In this document: positions 50,365 through 58,723 of the stretch, one piece after another
Position numbering within the stretch: the first letter of the stretch is position 1
How the letters are laid out: the number at the start of each line of letters is the position of its first letter
Assembly: GCA_910579755.1 (NCBI GenBank)
Contig: CAJTVB010000007.1
Location: 62,001-126,000 of the forward strand
Length of the DNA stretch: 64,000 bases
Direction: 5' to 3'
Source of the DNA: an uncultured Acetatifactor sp.
GTDB taxonomy: Bacteria; Bacillota; Clostridia; Lachnospirales; Lachnospiraceae
The notes under the pieces: generated by a model
Seen by the model: only the letters and a program-made list of their open reading frames with translations
What the model was told of the DNA's origin: nothing
Databases searched by the model: none
Translations under genes and position numbers: made by a program

Positions 50365-51336
50365 TTGACCAAAGGAGAGATAGAAAAAATGTTTTGCGAA
50401 GCGGCATCCACCCGTGATTTTGTCAGGAGGCGTCAGCTTTTGGATGCCCTTGTGAAGGAGGATCCGGAAAACAGGGATGTACAGGGGGCTCAGGCGATGC
50501 TGGGGGGCCTGTATTTTCAGGGAAGGGGAGGCGCGCCCCGGGACCTTGCGCAGGCGGAGGCGCTGCTTTCCAACCCGGCCAGACACGGCCATTCCCAGGC
50601 ACTTTTGCAGATCGCACTGATCCATTATCAGACGAAAAAGCCGGATGCCGTGCGGATTTTTGCCCAGGCCTGGGCCGCAGGCGGGAACGGCTCGGAGGCC
50701 GCGGCAGCCAAGCTGGAGGAGCTTCGCCGGGCCGGAACGGGAAATCCTTCGTTTATGCAGTTTCTGGAAGGGCAGATGGGGCCCTGCGTGGAGGATGTGC
50801 AAAAGAAAATCCGGGAGGGAAAGGATCCGGACGGCTCCCGGCAGATCGCTATGGCATTGTATTATATCTATGAGCTTGGCGGATCGATTCCGGGTCACCT
50901 GTCCATGGCCCGGGACTGCCTGGAAAAAGCCCTGGAGCAGGGAAACGCCCTGGCCGCAAGCTATCTGAAGCGGACAGCCTTTGACCATATGGAGAATCCG
51001 GAGGCATCTGCCAGACTTATGGATGCAAATAGGGATTATACCCCTGAACGGATGCCTGTATATGAGGCGGCGGACGGGAACGAAGCCGGAGACTATGACA
51101 GCGGAGAGGGGTATATCCAGAAGGAAGAGAAGCACTCCTTTTTCTCTGCCGCCAATATGCCTTATACCATACAGGGGCCCTATAATCATACTTATCACAG
51201 GCTTGCCGTGGGAATCCATTCCGCGGACTATATCTGTGAGGAAGACGGCGATATGGTGACGATTCGGGATGAGGATATTACCGTAGGAATCATGGGCTAC
51301 AGTGCCAACACGGCCAGCGGATATTTTTATTGGTAA
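50365..51336 (+). CDS. Sel1/TPR-like repeat protein with C-terminal unknown domain
   Basis: About 323 residues. The first two thirds are helical repeats of the Sel1/TPR kind (MLGGLYFQGRGGAPRDLAQAEALL, LLQIALIHYQTKKPDAVRIFAQA, ALYYIYELGG). The last part (ICEEDGDMVTIRDEDITVGIMG) is different and not recognised. The start is ambiguous: TTG 50365 has AGGAGG 8 bp upstream and is used; ATG 50317 lacks a ribosome site and ATG 50389 is also possible. It is transcribed away from the sigma fusion and leads into the 51386 gene 49 bp downstream. A scaffold role in the same pathway is plausible but unproven. Confidence 0.68.
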   Translation: MTKGEIEKMFCEAASTRDFVRRRQLLDALVKEDPENRDVQGAQAMLGGLYFQGRGGAPRDLAQAEALLSNPARHGHSQALLQIALIHYQTKKPDAVRIFAQAWAAGGNGSEAAAAKLEELRRAGTGNPSFMQFLEGQMGPCVEDVQKKIREGKDPDGSRQIAMALYYIYELGGSIPGHLSMARDCLEKALEQGNALAASYLKRTAFDHMENPEASARLMDANRDYTPERMPVYEAADGNEAGDYDSGEGYIQKEEKHSFFSAANMPYTIQGPYNHTYHRLAVGIHSADYICEEDGDMVTIRDEDITVGIMGYSANTASGYFYW

Positions 51337-51385
51337 AGTATGGACAGAGGAGCTGCGCAACAGCGGAAAACACAGGAGGTATAAT

Positions 51386-52489
51386 ATGGAATTATTGTTA
51401 TTGATTGTCATTATTGGTGTGGTAATTCACTTTTATAAAAAGTGGAAGAGGAACGCGGCGGCAGAACGGGAAAGGAAGGCCATAGAAAAAGCGGAAGCAG
51501 CGAAAACGCCGGAGGAAAGACAGGCGGAACAGGCCTGGAAGGCTTATTCGGACAGTCCGTGCCAGGCGAACCTGCAAAATCTTGAAGAAGCCTTGAAAGC
51601 TGACACAAAACACTGGAAAATGGATTTCCTTATGGGGATCCGGTATGATACCGGCATTGACGGCATTCCCTTTGACCGGGAGCAGGCCGGGCGCTGGTAT
51701 GCAAGCGCCCGGGATAAAGCGAAGGCCTTTGGAAATGAAGGCTATGTCAGCGAGCTGGACCGCTTTTTTTCCTACTATAACCGCCCATACGGCAACTTTA
51801 AAAATCCGGATATTCTCACGGAGCAGACCCGCCGGATTCAGAGCGCTGTATTAATGATGCTGTGCTACGGACAGAAAATTAAAACAGGGGTGATTCCCGG
51901 CCATTTGCACAGCGGAGAAGAAGGATTTCTTTTACAGCTGACAGAGGCGGAGGCAATGATTCGGCAGATGAAGAATCATTCGAGAATGGTTCTGCAATTG
52001 CTGGAGGACTATGATGTGCATGCCCGGCGGAGCAGCACCGGCGTATATTCCGTGGCAGAGTATGAGGGATATAAACAGAGGTTCAACCAGTTTATCATGG
52101 GCTATGGACCTGATGTGGATCGGAAATATGAGCCCGGAATGGAGTATCAGTTTTTTGTAATGGGGCTGCTGGTTCAGAGTAATGGTGCGCCTTATTTGGA
52201 CTGTCTGCAAAAATTTGTGACAGAGGAAGCCGGGGTAAGTATGGAAACGTTCTGCGTCAAATACTTTTCACATGCGTACGACGCGGCAAGCTCGGAGGCC
52301 CTGTATATGGAGCTGAAGCTCAGCAAGATTTTTCAAAAGATCTACAAATGGGACGATGCGAATACGGAATTTCATCATAAGGATCACTTTATGGAGTATG
52401 TGGGCAATGTGGGATGGTGTGACAGCGCAAAAAGGATAGCAGAGGAATTTTTCCCGGGAACAAATGAAAAGGACTGGATTTTTGACTAA
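51386..52489 (+). CDS. Membrane-anchored protein of unknown function with charged coiled coil
   Basis: A 367-residue protein with an N-terminal membrane helix (ELLLLIVIIGVVIHFY), then a highly charged helix (KKWKRNAAAERERKAIEKAEAAKTPEERQAEQAW) and a soluble helical domain that resembles Sel1/TPR repeats (FDREQAGRWYASARDKAKAFGNEGYVSEL). It has an excellent ribosome site, AGGAGGT. It forms an operon with the preceding repeat protein, and the two share style, suggesting related roles. The C-terminal part (from about RYNQF-like QRFNQFIMGYGPDVD) is unknown. A bidirectional terminator follows. Confidence 0.68.
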   Translation: MELLLLIVIIGVVIHFYKKWKRNAAAERERKAIEKAEAAKTPEERQAEQAWKAYSDSPCQANLQNLEEALKADTKHWKMDFLMGIRYDTGIDGIPFDREQAGRWYASARDKAKAFGNEGYVSELDRFFSYYNRPYGNFKNPDILTEQTRRIQSAVLMMLCYGQKIKTGVIPGHLHSGEEGFLLQLTEAEAMIRQMKNHSRMVLQLLEDYDVHARRSSTGVYSVAEYEGYKQRFNQFIMGYGPDVDRKYEPGMEYQFFVMGLLVQSNGAPYLDCLQKFVTEEAGVSMETFCVKYFSHAYDAASSEALYMELKLSKIFQKIYKWDDANTEFHHKDHFMEYVGNVGWCDSAKRIAEEFFPGTNEKDWIFD

Positions 52490-52497
52490 GCAAAACT

Positions 52498-52526
52498 CAA
52501 AAAGGGCGGCTCATGAGAGCCGCCCT
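52498..52526. terminator. Bidirectional terminator between the 51386 gene and mtnN
   Basis: A perfect 10-bp GC-rich stem AGGGCGGCTC/GAGCCGCCCT (52503-52512 with 52517-52526) with an ATGA loop has TTTTT on the minus side. It overlaps the end of mtnN and also lies 13 bp past the stop of the plus-strand gene. Confidence 0.9.
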
Positions 52527-53212
52527 GCCATTTCCCGGACCAGAGCCGCAGAGTGTTTTGCAGCAGCGGCTTCGAAAACGGGATAATCCATCTGCGCGCT
52601 GTCGTCCGCCTTGTCGGAGATGGCGCGGATAATGACGAAGGGAATATCGTTGAGATATGCCCCCTGGGCAATGGAAGCCCCCTCCATCTCGGTACAGTCT
52701 CCCTGAAATTCCCGGATCAGCCGGTCTTTTACGGCCTTGTCAGAAATAAACTGGTCTCCGCTGACCACCCGGCCCAATACCGCATGAATGTCGGGATTTA
52801 CTTTTTCGCAGGCAACCTTTGCCGCCTGTGCCAGTTCCTGGCTTGCAGGAAACTCCCGAATACCCAGCTGAGGAACCTCGCCGGGGCGGTATCCGAAGAT
52901 GGAGGCGTCCACGTCGTGGTGAAGGGCATCCGTGGAAATCAGAATATCGCCGATGTCCAGGGCTGGGTTCAGTGATCCGGCCACGCCGGTATTGATAATG
53001 TGCGTAACCGCAAAAAGATCAGCCAGGATTTGAGTGCACAGGGCGGCATTCACCTTGCCTACACCGCTTCGCACCACCACCACCCGTGTCCCGTTCAGGA
53101 TTCCTTCATAGAAATCCATGCCAGCTTTTTTGCTGATAGCATCCACGGTCATTTCCGATTTCAGCTGTTCCACTTCAAGCTCCATGGCTCCGATAATTCC
53201 GAGTTTATTCAT
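52511..53212 (-). CDS. mtnN: 5'-methylthioadenosine/S-adenosylhomocysteine nucleosidase
   Basis: MtnN (Pfs) cleaves adenine from MTA and SAH, recycling SAM by-products and producing S-ribosylhomocysteine for LuxS. The 233-residue protein has IIGAMELEVEQL (catalytic Glu region), NTGVAGSLNPALDIGD, SGDQFI and EMEGASIAQGAY, with the catalytic Asp in AISDKAD. It follows luxS by 12 bp with an AGGAGG ribosome site, so both steps of the pathway are in one operon. Confidence 0.96.
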   Translation of the reverse strand: MNKLGIIGAMELEVEQLKSEMTVDAISKKAGMDFYEGILNGTRVVVVRSGVGKVNAALCTQILADLFAVTHIINTGVAGSLNPALDIGDILISTDALHHDVDASIFGYRPGEVPQLGIREFPASQELAQAAKVACEKVNPDIHAVLGRVVSGDQFISDKAVKDRLIREFQGDCTEMEGASIAQGAYLNDIPFVIIRAISDKADDSAQMDYPVFEAAAAKHSAALVREMAGRLS

Positions 53213-53224
53213 AATATGTACCTC

Positions 53225-53704
53225 CTACTGGGGATAAACCAGACGGCTTTCGTCGATCTGGTACAGCACGTTGTCCAGGTAACGGTTGGCCAGATAGTTG
53301 GCCATTCCCAGGTTCATATCCAGATAATTGCCGCAGTCCTTGGGATCCGCCCCGGGTACTGCTCCCCGGAAATCCCGGATAAATTCATACATTTCAGTGA
53401 TCAGGGGCACAATTTCCCTGGATTCGTATGCTCCCGCCAGCAGCAGGTAAAAGCCGGTGCGGCAGCCCATGGGGCCAAAGTAAATGGTCCTGGCGCCGTA
53501 TACAGAATGATTCCTCAAAAAAGTGGCGCCCAGATGCTCGATCGTGTGCATTTCTGCAGTGTTCATCACCGGCTCCTCATTGGGGCTGGTCATGCGCAGA
53601 TCGAAGGTGGTGATCACCTCATTTCCCACAGTGTCCCGGCGGGAAACATAGACACCGGGCTGAAGCCGGATATGGTCTATGGTGAAGCTTGCAATTTTTT
53701 CCAT
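53225..53704 (-). CDS. luxS: S-ribosylhomocysteine lyase LuxS
   Basis: LuxS converts S-ribosylhomocysteine into homocysteine and DPD, the precursor of autoinducer-2. The 159-residue protein has the metal motif HTIEHLGATFLRN and the later cysteine in GPMGCRTGFYLL, so the HxxxH...C site is complete. GGAGG precedes the ATG. It is the first gene of luxS-mtnN. Its leader includes a sequence related to the GCGAAGC-centred repeat (53725-53740). Confidence 0.97.
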   Translation of the reverse strand: MEKIASFTIDHIRLQPGVYVSRRDTVGNEVITTFDLRMTSPNEEPVMNTAEMHTIEHLGATFLRNHSVYGARTIYFGPMGCRTGFYLLLAGAYESREIVPLITEMYEFIRDFRGAVPGADPKDCGNYLDMNLGMANYLANRYLDNVLYQIDESRLVYPQ

Positions 53705-53833
53705 CTAAATTTCCTCCTTGATTTCTATTCACGGCTTTCCCCGCGAATCTTTGTAATCAGTATACACCAATTTTAAAGGTAAGAAAATAGGGAACTTGCA
53801 GTCGTCTGAAAGTATGAATTTTGCGTTCATCAG

Positions 53834-53862
53834 TTGACGTACGACCATAACTGAAATATAAT
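53834..53862 (+). promoter_or_regulatory. Promoter of the hybrid kinase gene
   Basis: TTGACG at 53834-53839 and a perfect TATAAT at 53857-53862 with a 17-bp spacer, giving a leader of about 100 nt. Confidence 0.85.
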
Positions 53863-53968
53863 ATGACACAGGCTCAGTTGATTTCCTTTCCGGGGAGGAG
53901 TCTTTCAACGCCGGAATTTATGGGGCAGTAACTATATCCGGACAACGGCGTATATGGAGGGTGGCTTT

Positions 53969-56551
53969 ATGAGTTATTCAAAGGAACTTTTTGAACGGGG
54001 CGGCGAAGTAGCTCAGGCCGACGCGGGCCGTGAGCAGTACAGCGATATGCGAAGTGTTCAGAATCTGGAGGCCATTATCAATGAGGGGCTGCGCGTCGCT
54101 CTGCTGGAAGAAACTCCGGACCAGTCGCTGGAGGTTTTGCTGCAGCACCTGGGAAAAGCGTTGAACGGGGAGCGTACCTACATATTTGAACGTAACGGGT
54201 TCGGAGGCGATGACAACACCTATGAATGGGTAGCCGACGGGGTGGAGGCGGAGAAGGAAAACCTTCAAAATGTTCCTCCGGAAGTATGTGCCAGCTGGTA
54301 TCAGAACTTCAGAATTGGCAGGCATATTGTCATTGAGAGCCTGGAAGAGATCAGGGAGACAGACCCTCTTCAATATGAAAACCTGAAGAGGCAGAATATT
54401 CATTCCCTTGTAGTGGTTCCTCTGTACAACGGAAAAAAGCTTATCGGCTTTTACGGTGTGGACAATCCGCCTGTAAAGTCGTTGGAATACGCATCCAATA
54501 TGCTCCAGACAGCAGCATACTTTATCGTATCTTCCTTGAAACGACGCAATCTGGTCCGTGAGCTTCAAAAGCGGAGCTATAATGTTCTGCATGCCCTCAG
54601 TGTTGACTATCTGTGCATCTACCAGGTGGATTTTGACACGGGAGAATGCGAGATATACCGGGAAAGCGAGCAGGTGAGCATGGATTGGGCCGTGAACTTT
54701 GAGGAGGGCTACCAGGCGGCCATGCAGCAGTACATTTCCCGATGCGCGGCTCCCCGGGATCAGGAGCGGCTCCGTGCTGTGACGAAAAAAGACTATGTGC
54801 TTGCACAGCTCAGGACAAGGAAGAAGTTTTATATCCGCTATCAGGTAAAAGATAATTCCTATGGATTGAAACATCTGGAGATTCATTTTTCTGCCGCCGA
54901 GAAGACAGAAAAAGAGAATTGTGTGATTTTTGCCCTGCGGGATGTTAACGCTGTGGTAGAACAGGAAGAAAAGTATAAGCTGGAAGCAAGGAAGAGCATG
55001 GAGGACATTCTGGAAGGAGCCAGAACCGGCATCTGGACCATTGAGCAGGAAGAGGGCTGCCGGCCCAGGATGTATACGGATCGGACCATGCGGATTCTTT
55101 TGGGTGTGCCGGACGATATCGAGCCGGAGGAATGCTACCGGCACTGGTTCGAAAGTATTGAGCCTGATTATGTGGAGATGGTACAGGAAGCGGTGCGGGA
55201 AATTTTGGAGACAGGGCGCGCCGAGGTAATCTACCCCTGGAATCATCCGAAGCTGGGGAAAATTTATGTCCGCTGCGGCGGTGTACCGGATAAAACCTTC
55301 AAAAAACCAGGTTTTTGCCTGAACGGATATCATCAGGACATCACGGAAACCATGGTGACGCGGAAGAAACAAGAACAGGCTATTATGGAATTGTTGGAAA
55401 AGGTGAGGCGGGCAAATTCGGCAAAGAGCGAGTTCCTGTCTCACATGTCCCACGATCTCCGCACCCCTATCAACGGGATAATGGGAATGCTGTCTATTCA
55501 GGAAAGAAGTCAGGATGATGTGGGACTGCAAAGAGAATGCCGGAAAAAAATTCGTGTATCTGCAGAGCATCTGCTGTCCCTGGTTGACGATGTACTGCAG
55601 GTCAGTAAGCTGGAGAGCGGAAGACCGGCAGAGGCGGAAGAATCTTTCGATCTCCATGATGTACTGGAAAACTGCATCACGATCTTGTCTGTACAGGCAG
55701 AGGAGACAGGGATTCGTTTGGTGTTGGAGGAGGTTGATCTTAAGCACAGCAAGCTGATCGGAAATCCGCTTCACTTGAAGCAGATTTTAATGAATGTTAT
55801 TGACAATGGTCTCAAATACAACCGCCATAGGGGGTCTGTGTTTGTCCAGGCAAAGGAAATTGCCTGCAGAGACGGAATCGCAGATTTCGAGTTTATAGTT
55901 GAAGATACGGGAATAGGCATAGGCGAGGATTTTAAAAGGCATATATTTGAGCCGTTTACCCAGGAGCATCAGGGAGCAAGGACTAATTATAATGGTATCG
56001 GTCTTGGTATGTCCATTGTTAAGAAGCTGGTAGATCAGATGAAGGGATCCATTGAAGTAGAGAGTCAGCTCGGCAAAGGGAGTGTGATTAGGATCATTCT
56101 GCCTGTTCGGATTGACAGGGCATGGAATGGGCGGCCTGTGGCTGATGAGAGGAATTTCCGGAGCAATATCGCCGGAATGCGCGTTCTCCTGGTGGAGGAT
56201 AATGAGATTAATTGTGAAATCGTAGAGTTCATGCTGAAGGAAGCGGGCGCGGAGGTTGTAACGGCTAATGACGGTAAAGCCGCCGTAGACGCATTTACGG
56301 CATCTGATCCGGGAACATTTGACTGTGTGCTTATGGACTTGATGATGCCGGTCATGAGCGGATATGAGGCGGCTCGTGTGATTCGCGGACTGGATCGGAC
56401 AGACGCGGAAACCGTGCCTATCATAGCGCTGTCAGCCAATGCATTTGAAGAAGATATCGCAATGGCAAAGGATGCGGGGATGAATGAACACCTGGCGAAG
56501 CCGGTGGATATCAGAAAAATGTTCAAGGTTATGAGTCGGTTGAGGTGCTGA
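53969..56551 (+). CDS. Hybrid sensor histidine kinase/response regulator (cytoplasmic)
   Basis: An 860-residue protein with no membrane helix, so it should sense inside the cell. Domains: GAF-like at about 30-185 (NGERTYIFERNG, VVPLYNGKKLIGFYGVDN), a PAS-like middle, HisKA with SHMSHDLRTPINGIMG (His near 494), an ATPase domain (DNGLKYNRHRGSV, DTGIGIGEDF, GIGLGMSIVKKL) and a receiver with VLMDLMMPVMSG (Asp near 790). The start ATG 53969 follows GGAGGG. It overlaps the next response regulator gene (TGATG), so one operon is likely. Confidence 0.93.
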   Translation: MSYSKELFERGGEVAQADAGREQYSDMRSVQNLEAIINEGLRVALLEETPDQSLEVLLQHLGKALNGERTYIFERNGFGGDDNTYEWVADGVEAEKENLQNVPPEVCASWYQNFRIGRHIVIESLEEIRETDPLQYENLKRQNIHSLVVVPLYNGKKLIGFYGVDNPPVKSLEYASNMLQTAAYFIVSSLKRRNLVRELQKRSYNVLHALSVDYLCIYQVDFDTGECEIYRESEQVSMDWAVNFEEGYQAAMQQYISRCAAPRDQERLRAVTKKDYVLAQLRTRKKFYIRYQVKDNSYGLKHLEIHFSAAEKTEKENCVIFALRDVNAVVEQEEKYKLEARKSMEDILEGARTGIWTIEQEEGCRPRMYTDRTMRILLGVPDDIEPEECYRHWFESIEPDYVEMVQEAVREILETGRAEVIYPWNHPKLGKIYVRCGGVPDKTFKKPGFCLNGYHQDITETMVTRKKQEQAIMELLEKVRRANSAKSEFLSHMSHDLRTPINGIMGMLSIQERSQDDVGLQRECRKKIRVSAEHLLSLVDDVLQVSKLESGRPAEAEESFDLHDVLENCITILSVQAEETGIRLVLEEVDLKHSKLIGNPLHLKQILMNVIDNGLKYNRHRGSVFVQAKEIACRDGIADFEFIVEDTGIGIGEDFKRHIFEPFTQEHQGARTNYNGIGLGMSIVKKLVDQMKGSIEVESQLGKGSVIRIILPVRIDRAWNGRPVADERNFRSNIAGMRVLLVEDNEINCEIVEFMLKEAGAEVVTANDGKAAVDAFTASDPGTFDCVLMDLMMPVMSGYEAARVIRGLDRTDAETVPIIALSANAFEEDIAMAKDAGMNEHLAKPVDIRKMFKVMSRLRC

Positions 56552-57258
56552 TGAATTTTGATTGTCTGATTATCGATGACGAAAAAATGCTGGCGGACAG
56601 CACGGCAGAATATTTTAATCTGTTCGGCGTAAAGACGGCTGTGGTATACAGTGCGTCCCAATGCCGGGAGTTCTTTAGGGAAAACGGAGCCGGTCTGCTT
56701 TTGCTGGATATTAATTTAGGGGACGGAAGCGGTTTTGAGCTTTGCAGGGAGCTTCGCGAAAAAACAGAAATCCCTATTATTTTTATTTCTGCCCGGACAA
56801 GCGATGACGATAAAATTATTGCGTTTCACATCGGTGGCGATGATTATGTGCAAAAGCCTTATTCCCTGGGAGTGCTGCTGGCCAGGGTACAGGCGGTGCT
56901 GAAGCGCTTTGGGGCAGGTGCGGGAAAAACGGCGGACGGGGAGTATTCCGACGGGCGGCTGAGAGTGGATTTTAATGCCAGGCAGGTATATGTGGAGGGC
57001 AGTGCAGTGCGGCTCACGGCGCTGGAATTCCGTTTGCTGTCATATCTGATCAAAAATGAGAACAGAGTGGTTTCCAAAGGGGAGCTGTTTGAAAGGGTCT
57101 GGGAGGATAAATTTACAGGGGACGGTACCTTAAATGTGCATATCCGCAGACTGCGTGAGGCCATTGAGCCAAGTCCCGGAAACCCGCAGTATATTATTAC
57201 CGTCTGGGGGGACGGTTACCGGTTCAGCAGACCGGCGGGACCGGAAAGGAAGGTTTAG
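56551..57258 (+). CDS. OmpR/PhoB-family response regulator
   Basis: A 235-residue regulator: receiver domain with phospho-acceptor Asp53 (LLLLDINLGDG), ISARTSDDDKI and KPYSLGVLLARV, then a winged helix of the OmpR type (LTALEFRLLSYLIKN, GDGTLNVHIRRLREAIE, ITVWGDGYRF). Its start overlaps the stop of the hybrid kinase and its cognate kinase follows 3 bp after it. With the ABC genes downstream it forms a BceRS-like cassette, and its likely target boxes lie at 58643-58680. Confidence 0.94.
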   Translation: MNFDCLIIDDEKMLADSTAEYFNLFGVKTAVVYSASQCREFFRENGAGLLLLDINLGDGSGFELCRELREKTEIPIIFISARTSDDDKIIAFHIGGDDYVQKPYSLGVLLARVQAVLKRFGAGAGKTADGEYSDGRLRVDFNARQVYVEGSAVRLTALEFRLLSYLIKNENRVVSKGELFERVWEDKFTGDGTLNVHIRRLREAIEPSPGNPQYIITVWGDGYRFSRPAGPERKV

Positions 57259-57261
57259 CCT

Positions 57262-58647
57262 ATGAGGGTGCGGGGGATTCTGACGGCACTGGCGTTTTTG
57301 TCTGTGCTGGAGGCTGCGGTGATTTTTTATTTTGCGCTGACGGATCCGGAGGACAGGCAGGACGCCGTGCTAATCAACGAGACGGTCCGATGGATAGAGG
57401 AGAATTGGGAAAACCTGGAAAACGGATATTCTGAGCCGGATCAGGCTAAGACAGGGGAACGGGTTGACACCGGTGATCAGGCTGGCAGGCCGGAAGATGA
57501 GGAAGCGGAAGCAGATGGCGGGACCCGGACCGGGTTGGATTATGCAGTGCTGAATTCGGATGGAAAAGTGCTGTTCCAAACCAGAAGGGGACTCAGCGAA
57601 AGCGTGAATGCGGCGGTGATCCACCGGGATACCATTCTGGACATCCAAAAGGACGGTGCTGCGGTGGGGAAAGTCCTTATATATAACGACAGTGTGCAGG
57701 TCTTTCGGCGGCGGAAACAGGCCTGCATTATTCTTTTATGCGCGGCTGTGCTGGTGCAGTGGGGACTTTGCGCAGGCTATTTCATCTATCTGCACCGGGT
57801 CATGGTAAAGCCCTTTCAACGGCTGAAGGGATTTGCAGAACGGATCGCCGGGGGAAATCTGGATATTCCCCTGGAGATGGATCGGCAGAACCTTTTCGGC
57901 GCGTTTACGGAAAGCTTTGATATCATGCGCCAGGAGCTGAAGCGGGCCAGAAGGGCGGAAGCCGAGGCCAATGCGGCCAAAAAGGAGCTGACGGCAAAGC
58001 TTTCCCACGATATCAGGACACCTGTGGCCAGCATTAAGGCAGCTTCCGAGGTAGGCGCGGCGCTGGCAGGGGATGAAAGGGTAAGAGAGAACTATACCCG
58101 GATTATCCGGAAGGCGGATCAGATCGACAGTCTGATCTCAAATCTGTTTTCGGCAACGCTGGAGGAGCTGCAGCAGCTTTCCGTGAGACCCGAGGACCTG
58201 GAAAGCAGCATTCTGAAAGAGCTTCTGGAAAACGCCGATTATCTTCACCGGACTGCTCTGCCGGCTATTCCCGATTTTATTTTGTATGGGGACAGACTTC
58301 GTCTTCAGCAGGTATTTGATAATATTTTTGCAAACTCCTATAAATACGGGAACACGGAAATCGATGTGACGGTATGCAGGAGAGGAAACCGGCTGGCAGT
58401 GGCAGTAGAGGATTACGGCGGAGGCGTGGACAGTCAGGAGCTGCCGCTTTTGAAGGAGAAGTATATGCGGGGGAGCAACGCGGAAAACCTGGAGGGAGCG
58501 GGGCTGGGACTTTATATTTCGGATCATTTTATGAAGGAAATGCAGGGGGAGCTTATCCTGGAAAACGGGAAAAACGGTTTGAGGGTGACCGTGCTGATAG
58601 CCCTGAGCGGCAGCACAGTGCAGGAGAATCGGGAACGGGAGATTTAA
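57262..58647 (+). CDS. Membrane sensor histidine kinase
   Basis: A 461-residue kinase with two membrane helices (LTALAFLSVLEAAVIFYFAL at the start; ACIILLCAAVLVQWGLCAGYFIYL near residues 155-178) enclosing an outside domain of about 130 residues. A HAMP-like region follows, then HisKA with KLSHDIRTPVASIK (His249) and the ATPase domain (NSYKYGNTEI, DYGGGVD, GAGLGLYISDHFMKEM). It pairs with the response regulator directly upstream. Confidence 0.93.
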   Translation: MRVRGILTALAFLSVLEAAVIFYFALTDPEDRQDAVLINETVRWIEENWENLENGYSEPDQAKTGERVDTGDQAGRPEDEEAEADGGTRTGLDYAVLNSDGKVLFQTRRGLSESVNAAVIHRDTILDIQKDGAAVGKVLIYNDSVQVFRRRKQACIILLCAAVLVQWGLCAGYFIYLHRVMVKPFQRLKGFAERIAGGNLDIPLEMDRQNLFGAFTESFDIMRQELKRARRAEAEANAAKKELTAKLSHDIRTPVASIKAASEVGAALAGDERVRENYTRIIRKADQIDSLISNLFSATLEELQQLSVRPEDLESSILKELLENADYLHRTALPAIPDFILYGDRLRLQQVFDNIFANSYKYGNTEIDVTVCRRGNRLAVAVEDYGGGVDSQELPLLKEKYMRGSNAENLEGAGLGLYISDHFMKEMQGELILENGKNGLRVTVLIALSGSTVQENREREI

Positions 58648-58680
58648 GAATTCGTTAAGGACTGCGTAAAGACATTTAAG
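58643..58680 (+). promoter_or_regulatory. Four TTAAG-type direct repeats: probable response-regulator operator
   Basis: TTAAG at 58644, TTAAG at 58655, TAAAG at 58667 and TTAAG at 58676 recur about every 10-11 bp, one helical turn, on the same face. This is the layout bound by OmpR/PhoB-family dimers. A TAAGAT at 58693-58698 could be the -10 element, placing the last box at the -35 position. The first box overlaps the kinase stop codon. The ABC genes start 44 bp further on. Confidence 0.65.
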
Positions 58681-58723
58681 AAAAGGGAGGGATAAGATAG
58701 AGCGTGTAAAAAGGAGGTTCCAT

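Noticed and set aside
53978..55774. A 598-codon minus-strand open frame opposite the hybrid kinase
   Set aside because: The kinase domains on the plus strand are unmistakable; the minus frame has no recognisable protein.
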